This document shows positions 48,425-56,843 of a DNA stretch of 64,000 nucleotides, in pieces. This DNA comes from Desulfurispirillum indicum S5 (lineage in GTDB: Bacteria; Chrysiogenota; Chrysiogenetes; Chrysiogenales; Chrysiogenaceae). The DNA lies in the NCBI RefSeq assembly GCF_000177635.2, contig NC_014836.1, forward strand, positions 1,376,001 through 1,440,000, written 5' to 3'. A program made the translations under genes and the position numbers. Every line of letters begins with the position of its first letter. Position 1 is the stretch's first letter. The notes beneath the pieces were generated by a model. It saw only the letters and a program-made list of their open reading frames with translations, was not told the DNA's origin and did no database searches.

Positions 48425-49447
48425 TTACTTCTGAATCAGCAGTTCGGCAATCTGAATGGCATTCAACGCGGCTCCTTTGCGTAGCTGGTCACCGACAACC
48501 CAGAAGGTGAGGCCATTCTCAAAGGCCAGATCCTTGCGGATGCGGCCAACTTCGCAGTCATCACGTCCTGCCACAAAAAGTGGCATGGGATAAACCTTGT
48601 TGGGCAGGTCATCAACTACCTTGATGCCAGGTGCCGCGCTGAGCAGTTCGCGGGCCTTTTCCACGCTGATGGGCTGCTCCGTTTCTATGGTCACCGCTTC
48701 GGAATGGGCGGAGATAACCGGCACGCGTACACAGGTGGCACTGACGCGGATATTCTGGTCACCCATGATCTTACGGGTTTCATGGAACATTTTCATCTCT
48801 TCGCGGGTGTAGCCGTTGTCCTGTGGGGTATCTATATGCGGTATGACGTTTTGCAGGAGCTGGTGGGCGAAGGCCTGAATTTCAAGGGGCTGGCCAGCGC
48901 AAAACTGCTTTGTCTGATTCTGCAGTTCGTACATACCCTTGGCACCAGCGCCGGAGGCAGACTGGTAGGATGACACCACCACACGCTTGATGGGGCTGTA
49001 GTCGTGCAGGGGTTTCAGGGCAACCACCATGATAATGGTGGTGCAGTTCGGGTTGGCAATGATTCCCTTATGCCTGAAGGCATCGGCCGGATTGACCTCA
49101 GGGACGACCAGGGGAACATCTTCATCCATGCGGAACGCAGAGCTGTTATCGATGACGACGGCACCCGCCTGGGCGGCAATGGGGGCAAACTCTTTACTGG
49201 TTCCTCCTCCCGCTGAGAACAGGGCGATATCCACGTCGGCAAATGAATCCTGGGTCAGTGCTTCTACCGTATATTCCTTGCCGGCATAGGTGATCTTCTT
49301 GCCCGCGCTGCGTGGTGATGCCAGCAGCTTCAGCTGGTGGATGGGGAACTGGCGCTCTTCAAGAATCTGCAGGAAAACTTCCCCCACAGCACCGGTTACC
49401 CCGGCGATGGCGACATTGTAGCGGTCTTTTTTCTGTAACTGAGTCAT
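48425..49447 (-). CDS. asd: Aspartate-semialdehyde dehydrogenase
   Basis: The 340-residue enzyme reduces aspartyl-phosphate to aspartate semialdehyde with NADPH, feeding lysine/diaminopimelate, threonine and methionine synthesis. The NADP site GVTGAVGEVFL is at the N-terminus, catalytic Cys135 is in ANPNCTT, and the substrate-binding His region CVRVPVISAHSE is present. The frame is open 27 codons upstream, but the ATG at 49447 with GGAGG before it fits the family. First gene of a leftward operon; divergent from prs. Confidence 0.96.
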   Translation of the reverse strand: MTQLQKKDRYNVAIAGVTGAVGEVFLQILEERQFPIHQLKLLASPRSAGKKITYAGKEYTVEALTQDSFADVDIALFSAGGGTSKEFAPIAAQAGAVVIDNSSAFRMDEDVPLVVPEVNPADAFRHKGIIANPNCTTIIMVVALKPLHDYSPIKRVVVSSYQSASGAGAKGMYELQNQTKQFCAGQPLEIQAFAHQLLQNVIPHIDTPQDNGYTREEMKMFHETRKIMGDQNIRVSATCVRVPVISAHSEAVTIETEQPISVEKARELLSAAPGIKVVDDLPNKVYPMPLFVAGRDDCEVGRIRKDLAFENGLTFWVVGDQLRKGAALNAIQIAELLIQK

Positions 49448-49490
49448 GGTGCCTCCACATTTGGTTGCAGGTAACATAAAAGAAGTGCGT

Positions 49491-49519
49491 AAAATAGCAT
49501 AATAACCCGACAGGTGCAA
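49491..49519 (-). promoter_or_regulatory. Promoter of the asd operon
   Basis: On the minus strand TTGCAC (49519-49514), 17 bp, TATTTT (49496-49491), about 43 bp before the asd start codon. Confidence 0.55.
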
Positions 49520-49561
49520 AGTGCTCACGTGTATTGAGGAAAAATCACGTTCGGTTTATGC

Positions 49562-49590
49562 TTGCAAAAGATGGCGTAATTGGGCATAAC
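49562..49590 (+). promoter_or_regulatory. Promoter of prs
   Basis: TTGCAA at 49562, 17-bp spacer, CATAAC at 49585-49590, 40 bp ahead of the prs start; divergent from the asd promoter. Confidence 0.5.
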
Positions 49591-49630
49591 CTCCGCCGAC
49601 AGCATATTCAGATCACTCAGGAGCCGCCAC

Positions 49631-50572
49631 ATGCAGAATGACTTGGTTATTTTTTCCGGCAATGCCAGCAAAGATCTGGCGTTCAGTATTTCCAACGAGC
49701 TGGGGCTGCCCCTGGGCGACGCCCATGTGGGACGTTTCAGTGACGGCGAAATTCGTGTGAAAATCAATGAGAATGTCCGTGGACGCGATGTGTATATCGT
49801 GCAGTCCACCCACGCTCCGGTAAATGACCACCTCATGGAACTGCTGATCATGTGTGACGCCCTGAAAAGAGCTTCCGTCAAGAGCATTACTGCGGTTGTG
49901 CCCTATTTCGGGTATGCCCGTCAGGATCGCAAGGCCGAACCGCGCGTGCCCATAACCGCCAAAATGGTCGCCGACCTGATGCAGACGGTTGGAGTCAGCC
50001 GTGTGCTGACCATGGATCTGCACGCTGGTCAGATTCAGGGATACTTCGACATTCCCGTGGATAACCTTTACGCTATGCCCATTCTCGTGGAAAATCTCCG
50101 AAAAAAACAGATCCAGGATCTTATCGTTGTCAGTCCCGATGCCGGTGGCATGGAACGCGCGCGTGGATTTGCCAAGATGCTCAATGCCGGGCTGGCTATG
50201 ATAGATAAGCGTCGTACCGGGCCGAACGTCAGTGAAGTCATGAATGTCATCGGCGACGTCAGGGGAAAGAATCTCGTTATCGTTGATGATATCATCGATA
50301 CGGCTGGAACTATCTGTAAAGCCGTCGAGGCCCTGAAGTCCAATGGTGCCTGCGATGTCTACGGCCTCTGCACCCACGCGGTACTCAGCGGGCCTGCCAT
50401 CAGCCGAATTACCGAAACCCCGTTCAAGGAAGTGATCGTCACCGACACCATTGCGCTGCCCCAAGGCAATGCGGGTTGTGAGAAAATTCAGACGGTAAGC
50501 GTATCAAAGCTCTTTGCTGAAGCTATTTCACGGGTATATCACGGTCAAAGTATCAGCTCCCTCTTCGGTTAA
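49631..50572 (+). CDS. prs: Ribose-phosphate pyrophosphokinase
   Basis: The 313-residue enzyme makes PRPP from ribose 5-phosphate and ATP for nucleotide, His and Trp synthesis. The N-terminal FSGNASKDLA, DGEIRVKI, the ATP-binding PYFGYARQDRK, the metal site DLHAGQIQGYF and the PRPP loop VDDIIDTAGT are all present. The ATG at 49631 behind AGGAG gives the standard start; the frame extends upstream without reason to use it. pth follows 6 bp later, a common pairing though without the usual ribosomal protein L25 gene between. Confidence 0.97.
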   Translation: MQNDLVIFSGNASKDLAFSISNELGLPLGDAHVGRFSDGEIRVKINENVRGRDVYIVQSTHAPVNDHLMELLIMCDALKRASVKSITAVVPYFGYARQDRKAEPRVPITAKMVADLMQTVGVSRVLTMDLHAGQIQGYFDIPVDNLYAMPILVENLRKKQIQDLIVVSPDAGGMERARGFAKMLNAGLAMIDKRRTGPNVSEVMNVIGDVRGKNLVIVDDIIDTAGTICKAVEALKSNGACDVYGLCTHAVLSGPAISRITETPFKEVIVTDTIALPQGNAGCEKIQTVSVSKLFAEAISRVYHGQSISSLFG

Positions 50573-50578
50573 GGTCTG

Positions 50579-51154
50579 ATGAAACTGATCGTTGGACTTG
50601 GAAATCCCGGTGCGCAGTATCGCAACCATCGGCATAACATCGGCTTTATGGTCGTAGAACGAATCGCTCAGAAACTCGGCGTTCCGAGTTTTCGCCAGAA
50701 GTTCAGCGGGCTTCTGGGTGAGGGAACTTTTGCGCAGCAGAAAATCCTGCTGCTCATGCCCCAGACCTATATGAATCTCAGTGGAGATTCGGTCAGTCAG
50801 GTACTCGGGTGGCACAAGCTCTCTCCTGTTGATATGATCGTGATTCAGGACGATCTTGATATGGCCTATGGGCGGTTTAAGCTGAAAATGGGAGGGTCGC
50901 CGGGAGGGCACAACGGTATTGCCGACATTACCCGCAAGTGCGGAACTCCTCAGTATATACGCGCCAAATGCGGTATTGGGAAACCGGAGCCTCCCATGAG
51001 CGTCAACCAGCATGTGCTCTCCAGCTTCAGCTCCGAACAGATTCAGAGCCTCGACTCCTTTCTCAACCATGCCGCCGAGGCAGTGCTCCACAGTGCCGCC
51101 CACGGCCTGGAGTCCGCCATGAATATCTATAACGGTGATGCGCTGTCGATATAG
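50579..51154 (+). CDS. pth: Peptidyl-tRNA hydrolase
   Basis: The 191-residue enzyme releases tRNA from stalled peptidyl-tRNA. VGLGNPGAQY at the start, catalytic His19 in RHNIGF, PQTYMNLSG and the Asp in IQDDLD are present, as is GGHNGI. It is probably cotranscribed with prs. Confidence 0.97.
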   Translation: MKLIVGLGNPGAQYRNHRHNIGFMVVERIAQKLGVPSFRQKFSGLLGEGTFAQQKILLLMPQTYMNLSGDSVSQVLGWHKLSPVDMIVIQDDLDMAYGRFKLKMGGSPGGHNGIADITRKCGTPQYIRAKCGIGKPEPPMSVNQHVLSSFSSEQIQSLDSFLNHAAEAVLHSAAHGLESAMNIYNGDALSI

Positions 51155-51281
51155 GTGGCGTGAGCACCAGCTGCGTCGATCCTCCTGAACTCATGCTCAG
51201 GGAAACACAGACTTGTGACCTGGTTGTAAAATATGGTAGCTTTGAAACCCTGTTTGATTATATCTGTACGGAGGTGCATAG

Positions 51282-52271
51282 ATGCGCGCAGTGTTAATGG
51301 AGGGTTTTGGAGGGCTTGAGGTACTGAAGGTTGGGGATGCGCCCAAGCCGGCACCTGCCGAAGGCCAGGTTTTAATCAAGGTTATGGCGACGTCCATTAA
51401 TCGTCCGGACCTGGTGCAGCGGGAGGGTAATTATCCGCCCCCGCCTGGTGATTCGGAAATTCTCGGCCTGGAAGTGGCCGGCACCATTGAAGAGATTGGT
51501 CCGGGTGTCACCGGGTACCAGGTTGGTGATCGTGTCATGTCTCTGGTCGGTGGTGGAGGATATGCCCAGTATGCCGTGGCCTATGCCAGCCATTTGATGC
51601 CGATTCCCGATTCCATGAGTTTTGAACAGGCCGCCTGTGTCTGTGAATCCTATATAACCGCATTTCTGAACGTCTTTATGATTGGCGAATTACGCGATGG
51701 CCAGACGGCTATCCTCCACGGTGGAGGTGGTGGCGTCAATACCGCAGCCATCCAGCTGTGCAAGGCGCTCACTCCCAATACCAAACTGATCGTGACGGCC
51801 TCCACAAAAAAGCAGGATCGCGTCAAGGATCTTGGGGTGGATCTGGTAGTCAACTATGAAGAGACGCCCAATTTTGCCGATGCCGTCAAGGAATTTACCG
51901 CCAAGAAGGGCGTAGACGTTATTCTCGACCATGTGGGCGCCAAATATCTTGATCCCAATATGAAGTCCCTGGCCTACAAGGGCAGGCTGGTGATCATAGG
52001 TGTTACCAGTGGCATAAAGGCTGAACTCAACCTGGCTCTGATGATGGTGAAAAGACAGCAGATCATCGGTTCTGTTCTGCGCAGTCGTCCAGTCAAGGAA
52101 AAGGCGGAAATTGTGGCGGAATTCACCCGCACCGCCCTGCCAAAATTTGCCGATGGCACCATCGTTCCCATGATTCACCGTACCTTCAGTCTGGATGAGG
52201 TTGTCGAAGCTCACCGCACCATGGAAGAGGATCATCACTTCGGCAAAATTGTGCTGACCATACCGCATTAA
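51282..52271 (+). CDS. NAD(P)H quinone oxidoreductase, MDR family (zinc-free)
   Basis: A 329-residue medium-chain reductase of the quinone oxidoreductase (TP53I3-like) type. The GroES-like N-domain (MRAVLMEGFGGLEVLKVGDA, with SINRPDLVQREGNYPPPPG) leads to a nucleotide domain (AILHGGGGGVNTAAIQLCKA). No zinc-binding Cys cluster is seen. It likely reduces quinones or enones with NADPH. A GGAGGTG lies before the ATG at 51282. A perfect terminator follows. Confidence 0.9.
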   Translation: MRAVLMEGFGGLEVLKVGDAPKPAPAEGQVLIKVMATSINRPDLVQREGNYPPPPGDSEILGLEVAGTIEEIGPGVTGYQVGDRVMSLVGGGGYAQYAVAYASHLMPIPDSMSFEQAACVCESYITAFLNVFMIGELRDGQTAILHGGGGGVNTAAIQLCKALTPNTKLIVTASTKKQDRVKDLGVDLVVNYEETPNFADAVKEFTAKKGVDVILDHVGAKYLDPNMKSLAYKGRLVIIGVTSGIKAELNLALMMVKRQQIIGSVLRSRPVKEKAEIVAEFTRTALPKFADGTIVPMIHRTFSLDEVVEAHRTMEEDHHFGKIVLTIPH

Positions 52272-52282
52272 CCCTTCATTGA

Positions 52283-52307
52283 GGGCGGATTTCATCCGCC
52301 CTTTTTT
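52283..52307 (+). terminator. Intrinsic terminator after the quinone oxidoreductase gene
   Basis: GGGCGGAT, loop TTC, ATCCGCCC, then a run of T. The stem is perfect over 8 bp. Confidence 0.93.
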
Positions 52308-52309
52308 CT

Positions 52310-52337
52310 TTGACATACCCTTCAGGTGCACTATAAT
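52310..52337 (+). promoter_or_regulatory. Consensus sigma-70 promoter of EAL-HDOD paralogue 2
   Basis: TTGACA at 52310-52315 and TATAAT at 52332-52337 are both perfect, with a 16-bp spacer. The -35 directly follows the terminator of the previous gene. Confidence 0.88.
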
Positions 52338-52390
52338 CGCTTCTGTTTATCAAGAAAGATCCAAGCTTACACCATGAAACAGAGGTTACC

Positions 52391-53644
52391 GTGTCTGAAG
52401 TCTTTATCGGACGTCAACCAATCATAGATGCTGATCAGCAGGTTTTTGCCTACGAACTTTTCTTCCGTCAGGGCATGATGAATCGGGCGATTATCTCCGA
52501 TGACAAGATTGTCAACGCCAAGATGATGGCCAATATTCTGGGGAACTTCGGCACGAAAAAGGTACTCGGCGATCGCCCGGGCTTTATCAATGTCGATACG
52601 GCCTTTTTCTCCCAGGATTTTGTTGATATTATTCCAAAGGATCAGCTGGTGCTGGAGATTCTGGCCAAAACCGATGTGGATGAGAAGTTCCTGGCGAAGA
52701 TGGATGCCTACAAGCAGAATGGTTTTCGCTTTGCCCTTGGGGACTTTGAGTTTGAAAACTGGTATATTGAGCGTTTCGGCCCCCTCATTAAAAAGGCCAA
52801 CTATATCAAGATTGACCTGCAGAAAGTCACTATTCCCAGACTGGCTCAGAAGATCCCCATACTGAAGAAACTTCCAGCCAAGCTGGTGGCCGAGAAGGTG
52901 GAGAGCTGGGATATCTTCCATGAGTGCAAAAAGATCGGATTTCACTACTTTCAGGGATACTTCTACGCTCAGCCGGAGGTTCTGCGCTCAGAAGAGTATA
53001 ATCCCAGCAAAGCCCCCATCCTGCGCATCCTGCGACTGATAAACCAGAACAGTGAACCATCGGTTATTGAACACGAGTTCAAGGGGCATCCTGAGCTCAG
53101 CTATACGTTGTTGCGCTACATGAACTCCGGTGCCATGAACTTCACCACTCCCATACGGTCTATCGGGCATGCCATAAAACTCCTGGGGCTCAAGAAGCTC
53201 AAAAGCTGGCTGATGCTGCTGAATTTCGCATATCCCGACAGTGGCACTGCTTCCCAGAAAAAGAAAAAGGACGTTATCTTTGAAACGGCCCTGATGCGGG
53301 CAAAGCTGATGGAAGAACTTCTTATCCGCTACAGCGGCGGCAAGTACGCACCATTGGGTGATTCGGCGTTCTTCCTGGGAATCCTCTCTCTGGTGGATAC
53401 GGTTATCGGTATTTCCAAACAGGAGCTCGTGAAAAACATTCTGTTGCCGGCAGAAATGGCTCAAGCGCTTCTGACACAGAAGGGCCTGCTGGGGCGGCTG
53501 CTCTTTATTGTCATCGCCGAAGAGCAGCGCCATCACAGCGAGATGTATGATGCCCTGGAGTCCCTGGGAATCTCCCCGGTCACCTTTGATGAAGCCGTAA
53601 ACGCGAGTCATGAGTGGCTCAATGATTTCATCAACAACGTTTAA
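52391..53644 (+). CDS. EAL-HDOD signalling protein (YuxH family), paralogue 2
   Basis: The 417-residue protein matches the protein at 9537 along its length: FIGRQPIID start, LGDFEFENWYIERFGPLI region, FHYFQGYFYAQPE, then an HDOD domain (about 205-400). The EAL motif reads YELFF, so it is probably not a phosphodiesterase. It starts with GTG at 52391 after AGAGG. The strong promoter points to steady expression. Converges on hypE. Confidence 0.87.
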   Translation: MSEVFIGRQPIIDADQQVFAYELFFRQGMMNRAIISDDKIVNAKMMANILGNFGTKKVLGDRPGFINVDTAFFSQDFVDIIPKDQLVLEILAKTDVDEKFLAKMDAYKQNGFRFALGDFEFENWYIERFGPLIKKANYIKIDLQKVTIPRLAQKIPILKKLPAKLVAEKVESWDIFHECKKIGFHYFQGYFYAQPEVLRSEEYNPSKAPILRILRLINQNSEPSVIEHEFKGHPELSYTLLRYMNSGAMNFTTPIRSIGHAIKLLGLKKLKSWLMLLNFAYPDSGTASQKKKKDVIFETALMRAKLMEELLIRYSGGKYAPLGDSAFFLGILSLVDTVIGISKQELVKNILLPAEMAQALLTQKGLLGRLLFIVIAEEQRHHSEMYDALESLGISPVTFDEAVNASHEWLNDFINNV

Positions 53645-53659
53645 CGCCATGGCGTGAAC

Positions 53660-54664
53660 TCAGCAGATCCTCGGCAACAGCTCTCCTGATCCCATCTCCA
53701 TGAATCTGCGGGTTCCCCAGGCCGTTTCCAGAATGACTTTTCCCTGATGCCCTTCGCACACTTCACCAATGATGCTGGCCTGATGGCAAGCGGTTTTCGT
53801 GCGCAGAACTTCCACGAGTTCTGCGGCATGACGAGCCTCCACAGCCAGTACAAAGGTGCCTTCATTGGCCAGGTGGTAGGGCTCAAATCCCAGCAGTTCA
53901 CAGATGCCGAGCACTTCAGGCCGCACGGGAATGGCATCCTGTTGCACCGTGAGGGAAACTGAAGACTGCTGCGCCCACTCATGGAGCACGGCGCTGAGTC
54001 CCCCTCGGGTAGCATCGCGCATGGCGACTAGTGGGATGCCGTTTTGGATAATTTCCTGCACGGCAGGCCACAGTGATGCACAGTCGCTGACCAGGTCAGT
54101 CTGCAGGTCCATTCCTTCACGCTGGGCAAAAATCACGGTACCATGATCCCCTACCGGGCCGGATACGACGATTCTGTGCCCCGGCTGCAGAGCTGCGGCA
54201 CTCAGCGAGGGTATTTCCACGGAACCTACAGCGCTGGTGGTGATATAGAGGCCATCGGCACTGCCACGTGGAACAACTTTCGTGTCACCGGTAACGATCT
54301 GGCAGCCATTGTGAGCCAGTTCTTCAGCCATGGAGCGCACAAGTGCCTCCAGCTCACTGAGGGCGAACCCTTCTTCGAGAATGAATCCAGCACTCATATA
54401 CCGTGGTCTGGCACCCATCATGGCCAGATCATTACAGGTTCCGCAAACCGCCAGCTTGCCGATATCGCCACCGGGAAATTGGCGTGGAGAAACGGTAAAT
54501 CCGTCAGTAGTAAAGGCCAGTTTTCCTCCCGACATGGGAAGGACGGCGGCGTCTTCGGCCTGTAAAAGTATTTCATTGGAAAAGTAGCGAAAAAACAGTT
54601 CGCGGATAAGCTCAGCTGACTGCGCTGCTCCGCCTCCATGGGCTAATTGAATGGATTCCTTCAT
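53660..54664 (-). CDS. hypE: Hydrogenase maturation factor HypE
   Basis: The 334-residue PurM-like enzyme dehydrates its C-terminal S-carbamoyl to a thiocyanate, the source of the cyanide ligands of the [NiFe] active site. It ends in the required PRIC with Cys at the very end. DAAVLPMSGGKLAFTTDGF near the N-terminus and GDTKVVPRG are typical. Its ATG overlaps the hypD stop by 4 bp. Last gene of the hyp operon. Confidence 0.96.
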   Translation of the reverse strand: MKESIQLAHGGGAAQSAELIRELFFRYFSNEILLQAEDAAVLPMSGGKLAFTTDGFTVSPRQFPGGDIGKLAVCGTCNDLAMMGARPRYMSAGFILEEGFALSELEALVRSMAEELAHNGCQIVTGDTKVVPRGSADGLYITTSAVGSVEIPSLSAAALQPGHRIVVSGPVGDHGTVIFAQREGMDLQTDLVSDCASLWPAVQEIIQNGIPLVAMRDATRGGLSAVLHEWAQQSSVSLTVQQDAIPVRPEVLGICELLGFEPYHLANEGTFVLAVEARHAAELVEVLRTKTACHQASIIGEVCEGHQGKVILETAWGTRRFMEMGSGELLPRIC

Positions 54665-55785
54665 AGGGCTTCTCCGCGATACTTGTAATAAGCGGCACAG
54701 GCACCTTCACTGCTTACCATGCAACTTCCCTGAGGATTGGACGGAGTACACTGCCTGCCAAAGAGCTGGCACTGTCCGGGCAGGGCTACGCCACGGAGAA
54801 TAGCTCCACACAGGCAGTTGCGATGATCATCACTGGAATTTTCCGGTAAAACGGACTGAAAGAGGATTTCCGCGTCAAGATGACGGAAGCGTTCCCTCAG
54901 TTGCAGGGCACTGGCAGGGATATCGCCGAGTCCGCGCCAGGGAAAGGTGCTGCGCGGTTCAAAATATAAGTCCACCAGCTCACGGGCGCGTGAATTGCCT
55001 TCATAGGAGACGACCCGCCTGTAGTCGTTGTGTGCCGCAGGTTTTTTTTCCAGCGACTGCGTGACTATCGTTCGTACGGCTGCCAGAATGTCCACCGGCT
55101 CAAAGCCGGAGACCACAAAGGGGACCTGATGTTCTTCCGCAAGCTTTTCATAGGGCTTCCAGCCACTGATGGCGCTGACATGGCCCGGGACGATAAAGGC
55201 GTTAACAGATGAAGATCCCGATTGCAGAAGTGCTGTTACGGCAGGAGGCACCATGACGTGATTGATATGGAAGACGATATTGCTCAGGTTATTTGCCTGG
55301 ACCGTATGCAGCAGTGATGCTGTGGTCGGTGTCGTAGTCTCAAAGCCGATGGCAAAGAACACCACGGTCTTGCCGGGGTTTTCTGCCGCAATGGGGAGCA
55401 CATCCAGCGGTGAGTACACAAAGCGCACATCGGCGCCGTCTGCCCGGACATGCTGCAGGCTTTGGCCGCCACTGCCTGGAACGCGCATCATATCGCCCAG
55501 GCAGACGAGAATAGTGTCAGGCTGGGTTGCCATGCAGATGGCATGGTCGACTCGTACCTTGGGTAGCACGCAAACGGGGCACCCGGGGCCATGGACAAAG
55601 CGGATGTTTTCCGGCATCAGAGTATCGATGCCATATTTCATGATGGAGTGGGTGTGCCCGCCACAGATTTCCATGATGTGCAGGGGTGTCTCAAGCATTG
55701 TGGCAGCGGTTCCGATGGCTGACGCCATGGCTTGAATCGCCTGTGGATGGCGCAGGGCCGCGGTCAGTTCCAGCGTATTCTTCAC
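54661..55785 (-). CDS. hypD: Hydrogenase maturation factor HypD
   Basis: The 374-residue iron-sulfur scaffold works with HypC to build the Fe(CN)2CO unit. The conserved MEICGGHTHSI, GPGCPVCV and the C-terminal cluster Cys block NCLCGAIL...GQCQLFGRQCTP are all seen. It starts with GTG at 55785, overlapping the hypC stop (GTGA). Confidence 0.97.
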   Translation of the reverse strand: MKNTLELTAALRHPQAIQAMASAIGTAATMLETPLHIMEICGGHTHSIMKYGIDTLMPENIRFVHGPGCPVCVLPKVRVDHAICMATQPDTILVCLGDMMRVPGSGGQSLQHVRADGADVRFVYSPLDVLPIAAENPGKTVVFFAIGFETTTPTTASLLHTVQANNLSNIVFHINHVMVPPAVTALLQSGSSSVNAFIVPGHVSAISGWKPYEKLAEEHQVPFVVSGFEPVDILAAVRTIVTQSLEKKPAAHNDYRRVVSYEGNSRARELVDLYFEPRSTFPWRGLGDIPASALQLRERFRHLDAEILFQSVLPENSSDDHRNCLCGAILRGVALPGQCQLFGRQCTPSNPQGSCMVSSEGACAAYYKYRGEAL

Positions 55786-56027
55786 AGGGTGCCGTCCCGG
55801 TTTTCCATTTGCTCCAGGAGCTCGCGATAGGTTTCAAGACTGGCCAGAGCCTCTTCACGGGAAATCTTGCCAATGGCGAATCCCACATGCAGCAGTATAA
55901 AGTCTCCCACTTCAACGGGCTCCGGCATCAGGTCAAGGCTGATATGGCGACGTACCCCCATGGTGTCAATCAGGGCCATGTTATTTTCGTCAATGGAGAG
56001 TATTTCTGAAGGAATGGAGAGGCACAT
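55782..56027 (-). CDS. hypC: Hydrogenase maturation chaperone HypC
   Basis: This 81-residue protein begins MCLSIPSEIL with the essential Cys2, which carries the iron precursor from HypD to the hydrogenase large subunit. The frame extends upstream, but the ATG at 56027 behind GGAAGG is fixed by Cys2. It starts 1 bp after the hypB stop. Confidence 0.96.
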   Translation of the reverse strand: MCLSIPSEILSIDENNMALIDTMGVRRHISLDLMPEPVEVGDFILLHVGFAIGKISREEALASLETYRELLEQMENRDGTL

Positions 56028-56028
56028 G

Positions 56029-56826
56029 TCAACCTTCCTTCTGACGAAGATTCTGCAGGGTGGCAAGCCAGTTCTGCACCGACTGTGGGTCTTTGGTGGA
56101 GAGCGTTAACAGGGTCGCGCCTGGGTTGATATGGGAGAGATCGTGGCGTACCCGATCCAGGGAAAAATCAAAATGGGGCAGCAGGTCCACCTTCGTGATG
56201 ATGATAATATCAGCATAGCGGTAGATGACCGGATACTTGGTTATCTTGTCATGACCTTCGGGAACCGAGAGCAGTACCACATTGGCGTGTGTGCCCAGTT
56301 CGAAGTTGGCAGGGCAGACCAGGTTGCCGACGTTTTCCACCACGACGTAATCGAGCTCATGCAGGGGGATATGGTCCATGCCATGGCCAACCATATGGGC
56401 GTCGAGATGGCACGCTGTGCCTGTGGTGATCTGGTAAGCCGGTATGCCAATAGCCTGCAGTCGCTGCGCGTCCTGGGAGGTTTCAAGGTCGCCCTCTATG
56501 ACCCCCAGACGAATCTGGGGAAAGGTTCCCGTGGCCTCAAGCAGACTTGTCTTACCACTTCCGGGGCTGCCCATGAGGTTGATAGCGGTAATGCCATGCT
56601 GGTCAAACCGCTTGCGATTGACCATGGCATACCGGTTGTTCTGATCCAGCAGGCTCGACATCACCTCAAGGGTTTTTGCTGAAGACAGGTGAGGGTTTTC
56701 CTCTAGGGTGCCATGGTGATGATGGTCACGCCCGTGGCTGTGGCCATGTTCGTGAGAATGAGAGTGAGAATGACTGTGGTCATGGTGCTGTTGGCCTGAT
56801 GCCGGGCAGCCGCAATTCGTACACAT
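56029..56826 (-). CDS. hypB: Hydrogenase nickel-incorporation GTPase HypB
   Basis: The 265-residue GTPase inserts nickel into the [NiFe]-hydrogenase with HypA. The N-terminal CTNCGC high-affinity nickel motif is followed by a His-rich stretch (about residues 14-45) that probably stores nickel. GTP site GSPGSGKTSLLE and the switch-region ENVGNLVCPANF follow. The start at 56826 is fixed by CTNCGC and a GGGAG. The gene overlaps nothing but begins inside the hypF 3' end region. Confidence 0.96.
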   Translation of the reverse strand: MCTNCGCPASGQQHHDHSHSHSHSHEHGHSHGRDHHHHGTLEENPHLSSAKTLEVMSSLLDQNNRYAMVNRKRFDQHGITAINLMGSPGSGKTSLLEATGTFPQIRLGVIEGDLETSQDAQRLQAIGIPAYQITTGTACHLDAHMVGHGMDHIPLHELDYVVVENVGNLVCPANFELGTHANVVLLSVPEGHDKITKYPVIYRYADIIIITKVDLLPHFDFSLDRVRHDLSHINPGATLLTLSTKDPQSVQNWLATLQNLRQKEG

Positions 56827-56843
56827 GGAAAACTCCCGAATGA

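Noticed and set aside
53644-53655. 12-bp palindrome ACGCCATGGCGT between convergent paralogue 2 and hypE
   Set aside because: It is short, has no T run and no spacer loop, so no terminator or operator call is made.
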